From assembly GCA_920105625.2 (NCBI GenBank), contig OV050030.1:184807315-184871314 (forward strand): a stretch of 64,000 nt of DNA, written 5' to 3'. Made by a program: the position numbers and the translations under genes. Origin of the DNA: Clusia tigrina (Eukaryota; Arthropoda; Insecta; Diptera; Clusiidae). The notes beneath the pieces were generated by a model that was given only the letters and a program-made list of their open reading frames with translations, did not search any database and was not told where the DNA came from. Positions 32,408-42,960 of the stretch are shown piece after piece (positions within the stretch are counted from its first letter, which is position 1; every line of letters begins with the position of its first letter).

Positions 32408-32985
32408 CACTAGTTTACACCGAAAATGTACATATGATGAGAGGTGACTTTTCTTATGTATTTTCATCTGCTGAATTCGAAAATCAAGGTTAAATTTTTT
32501 TTCATGGAATAGTTTTTGAGATATTGTATTGCTTATAACTTTGTCATTTTTCGGTCGATTTTCTTCTAGTTAGTCTTAGTTCTTACGTTAAAGTATCGTC
32601 TTTACGGATATGAAGAGAAACCAGACGTTTTTTTAACGATTTGTACTTTTCCACCGGCAAAGAATCACTATAAAATATTATTTTTTTGAAAATGTGCCCT
32701 ATTTTCATTAATATATTTTGAACCGCTTTGCCAATCAAAGATCCGATTATACATGTTTGTTCGTCATCTCAATACCTTGCATTGGGTACGACCCAATCGG
32801 ACATTTCTAGCTCGAGATAGGATTTGTCACGTGAAAAAAGGTCGAAAAAATACAAAAATTACAATATCTCAAAAACTATTCCTAACAATTTAACCTTGAT
32901 TTTCGAATTCAGCAGATGAAAATACATAAGGAAAGTCACATCTCATCAAATGTACATGAAAAAAATTTTATTTTGTAAACTAGTG
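32408..32985. mobile_element. MITE with about 130-bp terminal inverted repeats
   Basis: The 578-bp element starts CACTAGTTTACA and ends TGTAAACTAGTG. Roughly 130 bases at each end pair imperfectly in inverted orientation, including a long shared core at about 32460-32500 and 32880-32925. The centre is unique and has no ORF. It separates the zinc-knuckle part of Jockey ORF1 (33000-33300) from the sequence before ORF2. TA within the terminal CTAG could be the target duplication of a Tc1/mariner-type MITE, but this is not certain. Confidence 0.8.
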
Positions 32986-32999
32986 AAATGGATCCTTTC

Positions 33000-34236
33000 T
33001 TCGTAAAGATGGAAACCTTTGAATTTTTATGGCTTTGCATATTTCACAGCCTTTGTAGTTTGCAGTATGATTTCCGGCACATAGGGCACATTTAATTTCA
33101 ACTGCGTTGGTTATTTTTTTTTTTTACATTCACTTGTTAGATGCTTTCCGGCGCATTTCACACATACTGGATGCCTTGTACTGTAGTATTTTGTATGTCC
33201 GTATTTTTGGCATTTAGTGCATTGCGCGACTTCTCTTTTATGATGAGGTGCCTCAAAATCTACTATGCAATGCATTAATTTGTTAATGCTATAAATATCT
33301 TTATTGTTAGTATTTGTTTCTCATTCTATGCTAAACAGTGGTAGCGGGTTTTTTGTTGTTCGTTGAGTTATGTTAGTTATGTTTAAAGCTTTGTGACCGT
33401 TTTCACCAAGCTCATTTTTAATTTCATGTTGGTCTGCGGAGGGGTGCATATTGCGAATAATGACTTTGAAACCCCTTTCATTTTAGGGTTTAAATGTATA
33501 CAGCTTCGTACCTTTTTGCTGTAGCATTTTGAATATTTTTGTTTATGTTTCCGAGTCATTCGATTGAACTCGTACTTCATTGTTTGTTCATATTTTAAAT
33601 ATAAAGTTTCTTTCTGCAACAGCGGTTAGCGCATTTTTTAATGTCTTTATGTATTCTACGCCTTGTACGTATATAGGGGGTGGTTTGTTTAAACTTTTTT
33701 TTTCGAACTAGTTGTTTTTTCTTTTTCGGACTCATTTTGATCAACTTGTCCACTGTACGAGGGTTGAGCAAGTTCGGCATCATCAACGGTCAAAGCAGCA
33801 AATCTGTTTTTTGTTTCTGAAGTAGTATCGCTCAACCAGTAGTTTGATAAGTTACTTTGGCTTGGGTTTTTTTGCTTTTTGTTAGTGTTGGGCGTAATTT
33901 TCGCTTTATCTGTCGTGGGTGAGGTTCGTGCTCTCTTTGGTAGCGATTGCAGTTGACTTATCTGCACCTTGAGGTGGAATTTGCACACAGGCAGAAGAGC
34001 ATGTTGATGTCGCAGTTGTAGTCGAGAATGTAGTTGTTGTACTGTACGTAGAGATGGTAGATGTTTGTTGTTGCTGTCGTATTTGTTGTAGTTGTCGCAC
34101 AATCCACTGCTACACGGGAGCAGGACATTATCGGAGGTTTGCCATGTGCACTCCACGAAGGGCGAACATTAGTGTTAATAGGTTCTTCTGACTCGCTCAT
34201 AGATCTCGTTCTATCCCACGGAGGAGAGCGCTGCAC
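33000..34236 (-). pseudogene. Jockey ORF1 (gag-like nucleic-acid-binding protein), broken
   Basis: The reading begins near 34198 (MSESEEPINTNVRPSWS). Later frames give KRARTSPTTDKAKITPNTNK, NYWLSDTTSETKNRFAAL, then a region corresponding to RRIHKDIKKC and VIIRNMHPS-like sequence near 33460, and finally zinc knuckles near 33240-33060 (CTKCQKYGHTKYYSTRHPVC, CVKCAGKHLTSEC and CALCAGNHTANYKGC). One knuckle has Ser for Cys-like changes. Frameshifts divide the gene. ORF1 coats LINE RNA in relatives. Confidence 0.7.
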
Positions 34237-34310
34237 ACTCGTGGCGATTACCGACTATACTTTGTTTATTAGTTTATTTATTATTATTTTTGGTTTTTTT
34301 TAATTTTTTT

Positions 34311-34800
34311 TGTGTATGTGTGTAAAATAGCACGAAAAACCAAATTTTGGTGTGGTAACTCTAATCACGTATTATAGCCAGAGTCCACTGTGGCAACACC
34401 ACACTCAACCAGGATTATTTTATTTGTTGTCTCTTTCAACTTCTAACTCATATATGTATATAACAGTTCCTTTGCTTGTTTGATTGTTTATTTATCACTT
34501 TTAATCAATTTCAAATTAGTTATTATAAGTATTTAGTTTATCTAAACAGAACTAGACACTTTCCTGAAAACTTGCACTTTCGTTTAAGCGTCTCTTTCGT
34601 GGGATTTGTAAAATAAGTTATTTGGTTTTAAACAACGATAAATGTCACAAGGGCGGAGCGCCTGTGATTACACGTCCGTTTGGTTACACGACCGTTGAAC
34701 TCTAATGCTTAGATAGGAAAATTTTGAAAGGAAACTACAATTTTTTCGGTGGGAACGATTGACAGATAGCCACGTGTTTCGCTCTCTCAAAAAATAGTTA
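34311..34800. other. No gene recognised
   Basis: AT-rich, with no ORF, no inverted terminal repeat and no match elsewhere in the window that I can see. It may be the 5' leader of the Jockey element or old intergenic sequence. Confidence 0.4.
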
Positions 34801-34889
34801 ACCATGGTAGAGCTTTAAGTGGGAACATAGTATAAGAATATCTTTCTTCACAATATTATTTACACCCGGGAACCTCCACATTTTTTTAG

Positions 34890-35078
34890 ATGTCTCAGGT
34901 TCACACGTTCCATGTCGTTGTAACCAACTTGTCTGATCGTCAGTTTTGCGTGTATATTGTAAGACTCTGGAACTCACTTCCTGTACGGCTACGTATTGGC
35001 AACACTGAACAGTTTGTGGATCGCTTCTTCCTGAAACCATATTGCCGTTTAGACAAGCCCAGGGTTCCTTCATTATAG
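34890..35078 (+). pseudogene. Possible LINE C-terminal fragment, opposite orientation
   Basis: A 62-residue plus-strand frame contains VRLWNSLPVRLRIGNTEQF, the kind of sequence that ends ORF2 of several LINE groups. On the minus strand the same bases read through from R1-clade RT, so part of either reading could be chance. It seems to be a fragment joined head-to-head with the R1-type piece at about 35079. Low confidence. Confidence 0.35.
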
Positions 35079-36100
35079 CATTCAAGTCTGGTGCAGGTTA
35101 TTCTTTCCAAGACCCTTCCTGCACTCAACTGCCCATGCATTGAAAGCACCCATAATTATTATGGGGCTCTTGCCTCGAGCATCTGTAACCAAACGGTCAA
35201 GCATTTCCTGCATTTCTGCGAAGCGTACACTTGGGGGGGCGTAGTACCTTTAAAAGTGGACCCCCTTTATTTTGGCATATACAAACCCTTCCTGTTGCCG
35301 ACTGACCTTACATTCAAAGGGAATGGTGCCACAGAACGAGATGGCTGCTCGCTTTGTTGTATCTTCTGCCCAATTAGAATCATACATAGGTGTTTTGTAT
35401 TGTTCGGTAATTAATGCAATGTCCACTTTCTCTTCTATTATAGTCTGCTTCAGCAAATCCTGAGCAGCCTCCCAGTGGTTTAGGTTTATTTGGATACACC
35501 TAACCTTCCCGTTTTGTCAATGTTTTCATCGCTTCTTTGTATGCGGCGCATTTAAAGCTTCCAGTGGAGTGGTCGTTTTCACCTTTGCATCCTGGTTCAC
35601 ATAATGCGCATTTAGGTTTGGCCTCGCACTTTTTAGCTTAATCCCCTTTATTTCCACACTTTAGCCAAACACCTGAGCGGTCCTCTTGTAGTGTGACCGC
35701 ATTTGAGGCAACGGAAGCATCTGGTTGGGGCTATGAACTCACGGAACCTATATCTTACCCAGCCTACTCGCATTCGTCCAGCTTTAGCTAGTATGTTAGC
35801 ATACTTAGCTGGTAGACTGTCTGTTTACCATTTCGTGGGAATCGCTTTGACTTTGAATTTAGGGAAATTGCTCAGCTATGGCACTGTAGATTTCCTCTGG
35901 AGAAGTGACTTCATCCAGGTCGCGGCATTCAATTGTTCTTTCTTGACAAAGAGCTCTCACATTTGCCGAGCTCTCCAGGATCTGTTCGGCTTTTTCATTT
36001 AGCTTACTCGCCTGATCCCCTGATCCACCTTTGAGCTCAATAAGCAACTCGCCCTTAGCAGTCTTCCTAATTTTATTGACGCTATCCCTCAGTTCTTTTA
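35079..36100 (-). mobile_element. R1-clade LINE fragment: ORF1 end, endonuclease, short RT piece
   Basis: The minus strand from about 36047 gives the end of ORF1 (CRDLDEVTSPEEIYSAIAEQ) and zinc-knuckle-like CALCEPGCKGENDHSTGSFKC near 35600-35540. The endonuclease N-terminal half follows at about 35480-35150 (DIALITEQYKTP, GFVYAKIKGVHF, then FNAWAVEC, the D-F-N motif altered to A-F-N). At about 35130 the sequence jumps to RT (AGRVLERITCTRLE, RQYGFRKKRST). The jump deletes the rest of the endonuclease and early RT, and GCAGG is shared at the joint. Confidence 0.75.
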
Positions 36101-36361
36101 GTTAGGCGCGTACCTGTTGGGTGATGTGTGTGTGGCTTGAAAATATTGCAAGTGGTGGTTGTATATATGTTTGTGTGAATGTTTTTGTATTATTTGTATA
36201 TAGGTATGATGAAAGAGGAAAAGATTTTGTTTTAATATTTAATTTAATTATTTATTTATTTAATAGTTTTTTTAATTTTAATTATAACTTTTGTTAAATT
36301 CTAACTATACAGGAAATTTAATTAAAACTACATTTTCTACATTTATTGACATTATATATAT
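36101..36361. other. AT-rich gap up to the F1 element, no gene
   Basis: No ORF of interest. Its last four bases (36358-36361) are ATAT, the target duplication of the F1 element. Confidence 0.6.
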
Positions 36362-36978
36362 TGTTACGAAATTGCCCTCTTGACAATTTACTCTGTTACA
36401 AAATTGCCCTCCTGACAATTCCTCTAACTCTCTGTACTCGGACTCGTACCGCTGGATTGTGTAGTAATCAAACAATCGCTGGTTAAATTAAAATAATTAG
36501 CTTTATTTAATTATTGCTATTTACACATTTAATATTAGGCTTAAAGTTTACTTAGTTATTATTTGCACTTTATTTAACAACCCATTAGTCACTTTATTTA
36601 ATAAGTAATTTCATCACTTTATTTAAAAATGAATTTCATCACTTTGCTCAATTCCAAATACTGCTGCTTTGATTATAATGCTAGATGTACACACTTTTAC
36701 GGTCTCTGATGTACTGTATTCGACTTTGAACAGTCTTGTCGCTTTTATAGTTTTCGAATGGTGGGTGTAGAAACTACCACGCTATTCTCGTATTTTCTAG
36801 AACCTTCTATCCTCTTCGACGGAAGTCGAGAATATTCTTTTTGATATTACCGACAGATGGTTCTTGAATAAGCTTTTATTCGAATAGTTCGCATCTTGAC
36901 TCACAGGGGGCACTCATTCTGCAGATGCGATCCTAAAAATATGAAAATCCCGTTTCACTGATATGCAATCACGTCTCA
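36362..36978 (-). repeat. F1 copy 1, 3' LTR
   Basis: 617 bp, minus strand TGAGACGTGATT...TTTCGTAACA. It contains a TATA-like CTATAAAAG and ends with two tandem 25-base motifs. The purine tract GCGGAGGGCAG lies just upstream (36979-36990). Confidence 0.9.
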
Positions 36979-36989
36979 CTGCCCTCCGC

Positions 36990-38276
36990 TTAATCTTGTT
37001 CGTCCCGAACAAGGATAGTACTGCAGCCTTTATAAGGAGATAACCTCTCTAAATGAACGACTCTTATTTTGCTCCTGGCATTTCTCGCCAACTGGATGCG
37101 GTATACTACATCGTTGAGCCGCTTTATCACCTTATAAGGGCCTTCCCAGTGTGTTTGCAGTTTTGGCGATAATCCCTTTTTCCTCTGCGGATTATGCAGC
37201 ACAACTAGGTGCCCTTCTTGAAATCTCTTGGAGTTTGCTCGTAGATCATATCTGGCTTTCATTTTATCACTCATCAGTTGTGTGCGCTTTCTGATGGTTC
37301 CATGAATTTCATTCAGCTGTCTTCGTTTGTCAGCTACATAACTGCTACATGAAACTTCCGTAGATGAGTAGGCACCGAATTTCAGATCTGCAGGCAATCT
37401 TATGTCACAACCGAAAATAGCCTTAGCTGGTGTTGTAGATGTTGTATCGTGAGTTGCCGATCGGTATGCCATTAAGAAGAGGGGTATGTGTTGGTCCCAA
37501 TCTTTCTGGTTTCTGTCCACGACTTTCCTTAGGTGTTCCTCAAGCGTACGATTAAATCTTTCCCCCATTCCATCGGATTGTGGGTGCAAAGGGGTTGTAC
37601 GAGTTTTGAGTATGCCCATCAATTCACTCATTTCCCTGAATATTGTTGACTCGAAATTTCTGCCTTGATCCGAGTGCAACTCGAGGGGAACTCCGAATCT
37701 GCAGATCCAATTATTGATAAATGCATCTGCAACGGTCTTAGCTTCTTTATCGGGAATGGGGTATACTTCTGGCCATTTACTAAAATAGTCTATTACGACG
37801 AGAACATATTTGTTGCCGGAATCACTAATTGGAAACAGACCTGCTATGTCCATTGCAATACGCTCAAATGGCGCTCCCACGTTGTATAAATGCATCTTCC
37901 CCTGATTGCGACGGCTCGGTCCCTTGGCAGCTGTACACTTTTCACAAGCACTAATCCAGTCAACTACCAATTGCTGGCAACCAACCCAATAAAATCGTGT
38001 TTTAATTTTCTCGACTGTTTTTGTTATTCCCAAATGTCCTCCGCTTGGTCCACTATGGTATTCCTTGAGCATTTCGCTTATTCTTGCCTTGGGTACCATA
38101 ATCAAGTTCTTCGTGGTTTTTCCATCTTTGCAATCCCACAGGCGGAATAGACATCCATCTTGCAGCTTTAAGCTATCCCATTGAGCCCAATATGCTTTAG
38201 TTATGGGACTTTCAGTCGAGATTTCGTTCCAATCAGGCCGTTTTGCTTCATTCTTACTTGATACGATTTTTGCCAA
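36990..38276 (-). CDS. pol: F1 integrase, apparently intact domain
   Basis: The 428-residue open frame has the HHCC finger (HSGPSGGHLGITKTVEKIKT, CEKCTAAKGPSRR), the full catalytic triad (MDIAG, HSDQGRNFES, GERFNRTLEEHLRK) and the C-terminal GPY/F-type tail (QRKKGLSPKLQTHWEGPYKV) ending VRDEQD. All three catalytic acids are present. Being separated from RT by a stop near 38316, it would not be made as part of a polyprotein in this copy, but the domain itself shows no break. It inserts element DNA into ATAT sites, judging from the flanks in this window. Confidence 0.85.
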   Translation of the reverse strand: MAKIVSSKNEAKRPDWNEISTESPITKAYWAQWDSLKLQDGCLFRLWDCKDGKTTKNLIMVPKARISEMLKEYHSGPSGGHLGITKTVEKIKTRFYWVGCQQLVVDWISACEKCTAAKGPSRRNQGKMHLYNVGAPFERIAMDIAGLFPISDSGNKYVLVVIDYFSKWPEVYPIPDKEAKTVADAFINNWICRFGVPLELHSDQGRNFESTIFREMSELMGILKTRTTPLHPQSDGMGERFNRTLEEHLRKVVDRNQKDWDQHIPLFLMAYRSATHDTTSTTPAKAIFGCDIRLPADLKFGAYSSTEVSCSSYVADKRRQLNEIHGTIRKRTQLMSDKMKARYDLRANSKRFQEGHLVVLHNPQRKKGLSPKLQTHWEGPYKVIKRLNDVVYRIQLARNARSKIRVVHLERLSPYKGCSTILVRDEQD

Positions 38277-38318
38277 ATCTGGGTCATTTCGTTGTTCTTC
38301 TTTTATCTTTTATGCTGT

Positions 38319-39562
38319 CTACGTATCGCCTGGTAAAACAGCCATTATGCGCACATCGACTACTCCTTCTTTCCCTTCAGCTTTAGAACAGTGCTTACAT
38401 TCCATACTGCAAGGATGTCGTGATAATGCATCAGCATTCCCGTGGGTTCCGCCTCTGCGATGTTCTATTGTGAAATCGTAGCTTTGGAGTCTCTCAATCC
38501 ATATCGCAACCTGACCTTCGGGATTTTTCAACTGTAATAGCCAGCGCAGAGCAGCGTGATCCGTTCTCAACAAGAACTTTTGTCCATACAAGTACTTGTT
38601 AAAGTGCTTCACGCACTGCATAACCGCCAAAAGTTTTCTCCGTGTTACACAGTAATTTCGCTCTGCCTTTGATAAGATCTTGCTGAAATAGGCTACTACT
38701 CTTTCATGTCCGTCAATAACTTGTGACAGGACACCTCCAATCCCGAATCCACTTGCATCTGTATCCTACATAAATTTTTCGCCGGGTATTGGATACGCAA
38801 GGATCGGAGCTGTACACAATAGCTCTTTCAATCTGTTGAATGCCTTCTCCTGTTCGCTTTTCCACTCAAAAGGACAATTTTTTCTCGTTAATGCATGCAG
38901 ACTACCAGCCACGTCTGCAAAGCCTGGAACAAAGCGTCTGTAATAGAAGCTGCGTAGCTCATGCAAACTAGTTGGTCTTGGCCACTCCCTTACTGAGTCT
39001 ATCTTATCTGGATCTGTGTGTACTCCGTCAGGTGTGACTTTATGTCCAAGGTACTTGACTTCTTTCTTGACGAAGGAGCATTTCTTTGCGCTCAGCTTCA
39101 CCCCTGAAGCTCCTAATCGCATCAATACTTCTTCCAAATTCTTCAAGTGGTCCTCGAAGTCCTTTCCCATAACGATGATATCATCTAGGTACACTAGACA
39201 CGTTTTCCAGTGGAGGCCCTTTAGCACATGTTCCATTAGGGGTTCAAATGTAGCTGGAGCATTACACAGTCCGAATGTCATCACCAAAAATTGCCATAGT
39301 CTATCACCGGCGCTGAATGCTGTCTTTTCCTTGTCTTGGTCGCCTACTGCCACTTGCCAATATCCGCTTTGTAAATCCAGCGTTGAGAACCAATTTGAAC
39401 CAGGAAGTCTGTCCAACGTATCGTCGATGCGAGTTTACGATAATCTACACAGAAACGTGTGGAGCCATCCTTCTTCTTGACTAATACCACTGGAGAACTC
39501 CAGGGGCTCGCTGATGGCTCTATGACGTTGTTCTGATGCATTTCCTTCAGCAATACATTCAC
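38319..39562 (-). pseudogene. pol: F1 reverse transcriptase and RNase H (copy 1), broken
   Basis: RT starts [20 protein letters not shown] at about 39545. About 38 bp are deleted near 39430 relative to copy 2 (the region between RKL and the next motif), shifting the frame. Frame 39416-38766 continues with [36 protein letters not shown] and YLGHKVTPDGVHT. A Leu-to-stop change at 38766-38768 ends it, followed by RNase H (ASGFGIGGVLSQ, NYCVTRRKLLAVMQCVKHF, LRTDHAALRWLLQ, HGNADALSRHPC). Catalytic motifs remain readable. Confidence 0.88.
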
Positions 39563-39565
39563 CTC

Positions 39566-40423
39566 TTATCTCTTTGCCAGAGTTACTCTTTTTGACGCTT
39601 GACGAATGGGTTTGGCATCACCAGTGTTGATTGTGTGTTTCACCATCTTTGTTCTGCCTTCGTCTTTACCCTTTTCAGCAAATACTGACCAATGTCTTGC
39701 CAAAAGTTTGCTGGCAGTCTTCCTCTGCTCTGTGGATAAGTCTTTGCTCCATTCTTTCGTGAGATCGTCAAGTACCTTTTTGTCAGCTGGTATCTTCATT
39801 TTTGTGTCTCGCGGCTGGCTTTCACAGTTTACAATTGCCGAAATTGCCCGGCAATTTCCAATTATCTGTCCTTTCTCTATGGTTTTAGCGGAATTTGCAA
39901 GATTGACCACTCTTACTGGCACTATTCTATTCTGCTGTTCTTCTACGAGGGTTTTTCCAATTATGATTTCATCCAGTGCGAATTTTTCATCAGTCTCCAC
40001 AACCCACAACTTGTTCTTCTCCACATCTCCGTCCATTTTGGCCCATATGACTGCCTCTGACTTTGCTGGGATTTTTGTCCGCCGCGATACAATGGCTTGT
40101 CGGATACCTCCATACTTATCCTCACCAACGGATAACGGTATTTCGGTGTTCGCATACTTCAACATTCGGCATTTCAAATCTAGGGTGAATCCATTCCGAA
40201 TCATAAAATCCACAACTAAGATTAATTCGTCCACAATATCCGCAACTACAAACTCGTGCGTCACTGTTGTGGTGCCGATAGTTATATTCCGTGTAACTTT
40301 TCGCAGTACCGGTGCATCATCTCCAGTTGCCGTACGCAATCTTATTCCCTGATGCGGCTCGATTCCCCGACCGAGATCCCTTCTAATTATGGAATGTGAT
40401 GCACCCGTATCCAATGTTACCAC
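39566..40423 (-). pseudogene. pol: F1 protease and linker (copy 1)
   Basis: The 285-residue frame starts with the aspartic protease active site (MVTLDTGASHSIIRRDLGRG, intact DTG) and the C-terminal motif ELILVVDFMIRNGFTLDL. A long linker continues to ARHWSVFAEKGKDEGRTK. It ends with a TAA stop (LAKR*) directly before RT. The identical stop is present in copy 2 at 52754-52756. Relative to gag the protease frame is shifted by one base. Confidence 0.85.
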
Positions 40424-40505
40424 GATTTTTCTACCATTTGAGAAACGAAGATTCTGGGGCTACATGTTGTGGGAGTCAGATCAAGCCCCTCGAGACTGAC
40501 TCCAT

Positions 40506-41972
40506 CTAGTTTGTTGACGGCTTTTCAACAATTTCTGATTCCCTATTTTGGAATCTGACTTGCTTTGGAGGTCTTACCGGTGAGCGTGATCTAGAACGTT
40601 TCCGTCTCGATTGGCAATTACGGGCCATGTGTGCGACCTCTCCGCAGGTGAAGCATTTGGCCGTGAAACTTTGGCCGCTTTCAACTTGTACCTGACGGGC
40701 TCTGTATACTGGCTGGCACACCAAGGCTGCTGTCTCTGAAGTTAAAGCGCTAGCTACTGTCTCCATATATGTAGCTTTCGGATTAGTTATTGCAGAACGC
40801 TTTATCTCCGCATTGCGAATGCCATATACAAAGGTATCCATCATACACCTCTCAGTGATCTCTCCTGGGTAGGCAAGATGGGCCAACCGTTCCACTTCCG
40901 CCGCAAACTGTTGTAGAGATTCACCACTCTTCTGTACCCGTGTTCGTAGCTCTACTTGGTACATCTGCTTCCGGTGTTCACTACCATACTTGCGCTGAAC
41001 GGCGTTCATCAAGCTTTCGTAGCAGTCTCGCTCACTTTCTGAGATAGTTTTAAGCACATCAGCGGCAGCACCTTTCAACGAAACTGTTAATGCAGCCACT
41101 TTTTCGCGAGCACTCCAACCATTTGTGCTAGCGGTAGTCTCAAACTGCATTCTGAAGACACTAAATGTTGTGGTTCCATCATAGGTAGGAGGCTTCAGTT
41201 TTATTGAGGATAAAGCTGGCACAGGCAATGCACCTTCCTGTAGTAGGTGAATTCTTTGCTCCAATTCGTTCTGCTTTTGCTCGTTCGCAATGAATTTTTG
41301 TTCTACAGATTTTTCGAACGATTCCTGCCGTGTCTCAATTTCACAAACCTTCCTGTCTACCATCTCGGACATTTCTTTCATCTGCTGTGAGTTTTGTTCC
41401 GCTAATAGAGCAAGTCGTATTTCACTCTGCTGTAACTGTTCTTTAACATCCTCTCTGACAGCTTGAGCATTTTGTTGTAATCGCTCCTGTATCCTCTCAT
41501 CGACTGCTTGCTTCAGGGTTTCAGCATTTTGTTCTAATTGTTCCTTGACAGCTTGAGAATTTTGTTGTAACTGCTGCTGCATCTTCTCATCTCTTTGCTG
41601 CATTTTCTCTTCGGCTGCTTGAGAATTTTGTTGTAACTGCTGCTGCATCTTCTCATCTCTCTGCTGCATTATCTCTTCGGCTGCTTGAGAACTTTGATGT
41701 AACTGCTGCATATCCTGTTTAAAGGATTGCATTATCCCGATAAGTGCGCTCATGTCAAAGTTACCCGTGTTAGGTTCTTGTGGCGTTTCTTCGTGGCGAG
41801 ATGTCGTTACCTCTTCACATTGGAATTCATACTCATCGACGTCTATACCCTGCTCCTCTAAAGCGCTTCTTAATCGCACCTGCAGCTCCGCTTTAAACCC
41901 TTGTGTTTGCAAATTTAAGCGCTCAAGCTCCTTCTTGAGCTGCTCCAATCTCAGTTTTTCGAATTTAACCAT
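40506..41972 (-). CDS. gag: F1 gag (copy 1), complete open frame
   Basis: 488 residues. The SAP-like N-terminus (about 1-40) is followed by a Gln-rich repeated coiled coil (EEKMQQRDEKMQQQLQQNSQ and variants, about 90-230). The capsid-like core (KPPTYDGTTTFSVFRMQF, LKGAAADVLKTISESERD, KSGESLQQFAAEVERLAHLA) spans about 240-400, and one CCHC knuckle (CGEVAHMARNC) lies near residue 450. It ends KPSTN with a UAG stop, also seen in copy 2, whereas the deleted F1 copies read through into protease. The start at 41972 is shared by all copies. This gag has no break. Confidence 0.9.
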   Translation of the reverse strand: MVKFEKLRLEQLKKELERLNLQTQGFKAELQVRLRSALEEQGIDVDEYEFQCEEVTTSRHEETPQEPNTGNFDMSALIGIMQSFKQDMQQLHQSSQAAEEIMQQRDEKMQQQLQQNSQAAEEKMQQRDEKMQQQLQQNSQAVKEQLEQNAETLKQAVDERIQERLQQNAQAVREDVKEQLQQSEIRLALLAEQNSQQMKEMSEMVDRKVCEIETRQESFEKSVEQKFIANEQKQNELEQRIHLLQEGALPVPALSSIKLKPPTYDGTTTFSVFRMQFETTASTNGWSAREKVAALTVSLKGAAADVLKTISESERDCYESLMNAVQRKYGSEHRKQMYQVELRTRVQKSGESLQQFAAEVERLAHLAYPGEITERCMMDTFVYGIRNAEIKRSAITNPKATYMETVASALTSETAALVCQPVYRARQVQVESGQSFTAKCFTCGEVAHMARNCQSRRKRSRSRSPVRPPKQVRFQNRESEIVEKPSTN

Positions 41973-41991
41973 TGTTTATCACAGATACACA

Positions 41992-42009
41992 ATCCCACTT
42001 CTGACAACA
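41992..42009 (-). promoter_or_regulatory. F1 copy 1 primer binding site, tRNA-Leu type
   Basis: Minus-strand TGTTGTCAGAAGTGGGAT, one mismatch from the intact TGGTGTCAGAAGTGGGAT at 45280-45297. It is two bases from the LTR end. Confidence 0.8.
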
Positions 42010-42011
42010 AT

Positions 42012-42627
42012 TGTTACGAAATTGCCCTCTTGACAATTTACTCTGTTACAAAATTGCCCTCCTGACAATTCCTCTAACCCTCTGTACTCGGACTCGTACC
42101 GCTGGATTGTGTAGTAATCAAACAATCGCTGGTTAAATTAAAATAATTAGCTTTATTTAATTATTGCTATTTACACATTTAATATTAGGCTTAAAGTTTA
42201 CTTAGTTATTATTTGCACTTTATTTAACAAACCATTAGTCACTTTATTTAATAAGTAATTTCATCACTTTATTTAATAATGAATTTCATCACTTTGCACA
42301 ATTACAAATACTGCTGCTTTGATTATAATGCTATATGTACACACTTTTACGGTCTCTGATCTACTGTATTCGACTTTGAACAGTCTTGTCGCTTTTATAG
42401 TTTTCGAATGGTTGGTGTAGAAGCTTCCACGCTATTCTCGTATTTTCTAGAACCTTCTATCCTCTTCGACGGAAGTCGAGAATATTCTTTTTGATATTAC
42501 CGACAGATGGTTCTTGAATAAGCTTTTATTCGAATAGTTCGCATCTTGACTCACAGGGGGCACTCATTCTCCAGATGGGATCCTAAAAATATGCAATCCC
42601 GTTTCACTGATATGCAATCTCGTTTCA
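42012..42627 (-). repeat. F1 copy 1, 5' LTR
   Basis: 616 bp, TGAAACGAGATTGC...TTTCGTAACA on the minus strand, with a TATA-like box at about 42395. ATAT follows at 42628-42631. Confidence 0.9.
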
Positions 42628-42631
42628 ATAT

Positions 42632-42960
42632 TATAATAAGATAGCATAAGTTGTTTTGCTTCTTCTTCGAATTTGCAGGTATCTGGCCCACATATGACAT
42701 CTTCTTTCGACCAATCACAATCTTCATAATGTTGTCCAAATTTAGTTTCACATAGCTTCAAATCATATATATATTTTAGCTGTGATTGTATTTTGAAAAG
42801 TTTTGTCTTATCTCTATTTGAAATAATTTTTGAAAAATTTTGAAAAAAAATTATAAATATCTTTCTTCAGTGTTGTTGTTGTTGTTTTATTACTGTATTT
42901 GCATATTTTAAGTTTACGAATAACTTTTAATATCGATGATCTTAGTATTTATAGGATTTG
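42632..42960 (-). pseudogene. Cysteine-containing ORF of unknown family, cut by F1 insertion
   Basis: The minus strand has an open frame of about 100 residues from about 42940 to the F1 boundary. It includes YNFFQNFSKIISNRDKTKLF and then a Cys-rich end (CETKFGQHYEDCDWSKEDVI, followed by CGPDTCKFEEEAKQLML). No start Met is present in the frame, so it may be a last exon or a truncated gene. After notional removal of F1 a stop codon follows at once, so the natural end lies at this boundary. I do not recognise the family. It lies downstream of and on the same strand as the two small paralogous units. Confidence 0.35.

Larger units (their letters stand above)
29220..34250 (-). mobile_element. Jockey-type LINE, decayed, with two internal insertions
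   Basis: Minus strand: ORF1 (about 34236-33000, with a MITE inserted at 32408-32985), ORF2 endonuclease (32193 on) and RT to 30343, then an R1-clade fragment (29464-30318), then the ORF2 C-terminus (29463-29220). Position and motifs of ORF1 (zinc knuckles) and ORF2 (endonuclease, RT, no RNase H) fit the Jockey clade. The AT-rich stretch 29012-29220 is probably its 3' untranslated region; no clear poly(A) is seen. Confidence 0.8.
36362..42627 (-). mobile_element. F1 Gypsy element, near full length (copy 1)
   Basis: 6,266 bp on the minus strand with 5' LTR 42012-42627, gag, protease, RT, RNase H, integrase and 3' LTR 36362-36978. It is flanked on both sides by ATAT (36358-36361, 42628-42631). 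The two LTRs differ at about a dozen positions by eye. The tRNA-Leu-type primer, four-base target duplication and SAP-like gag suggest the mdg3/Blastopia side of Ty3/Gypsy, but a tree would be needed. Confidence 0.92.

Noticed and set aside
33906..34156. Possible Ser/Thr-rich mucin-like protein
   Set aside because: It is one of three overlapping frames in Jockey ORF1; the frame with KRARTSPTTDKAKITPNTNK is the one that resembles the LINE family.
39606..40352. Long plus-strand ORF (248 codons), mirrored at 51970-52716
   Set aside because: It is antisense to F1 protease and its linker; its openness follows from the codon pattern of the real frame.
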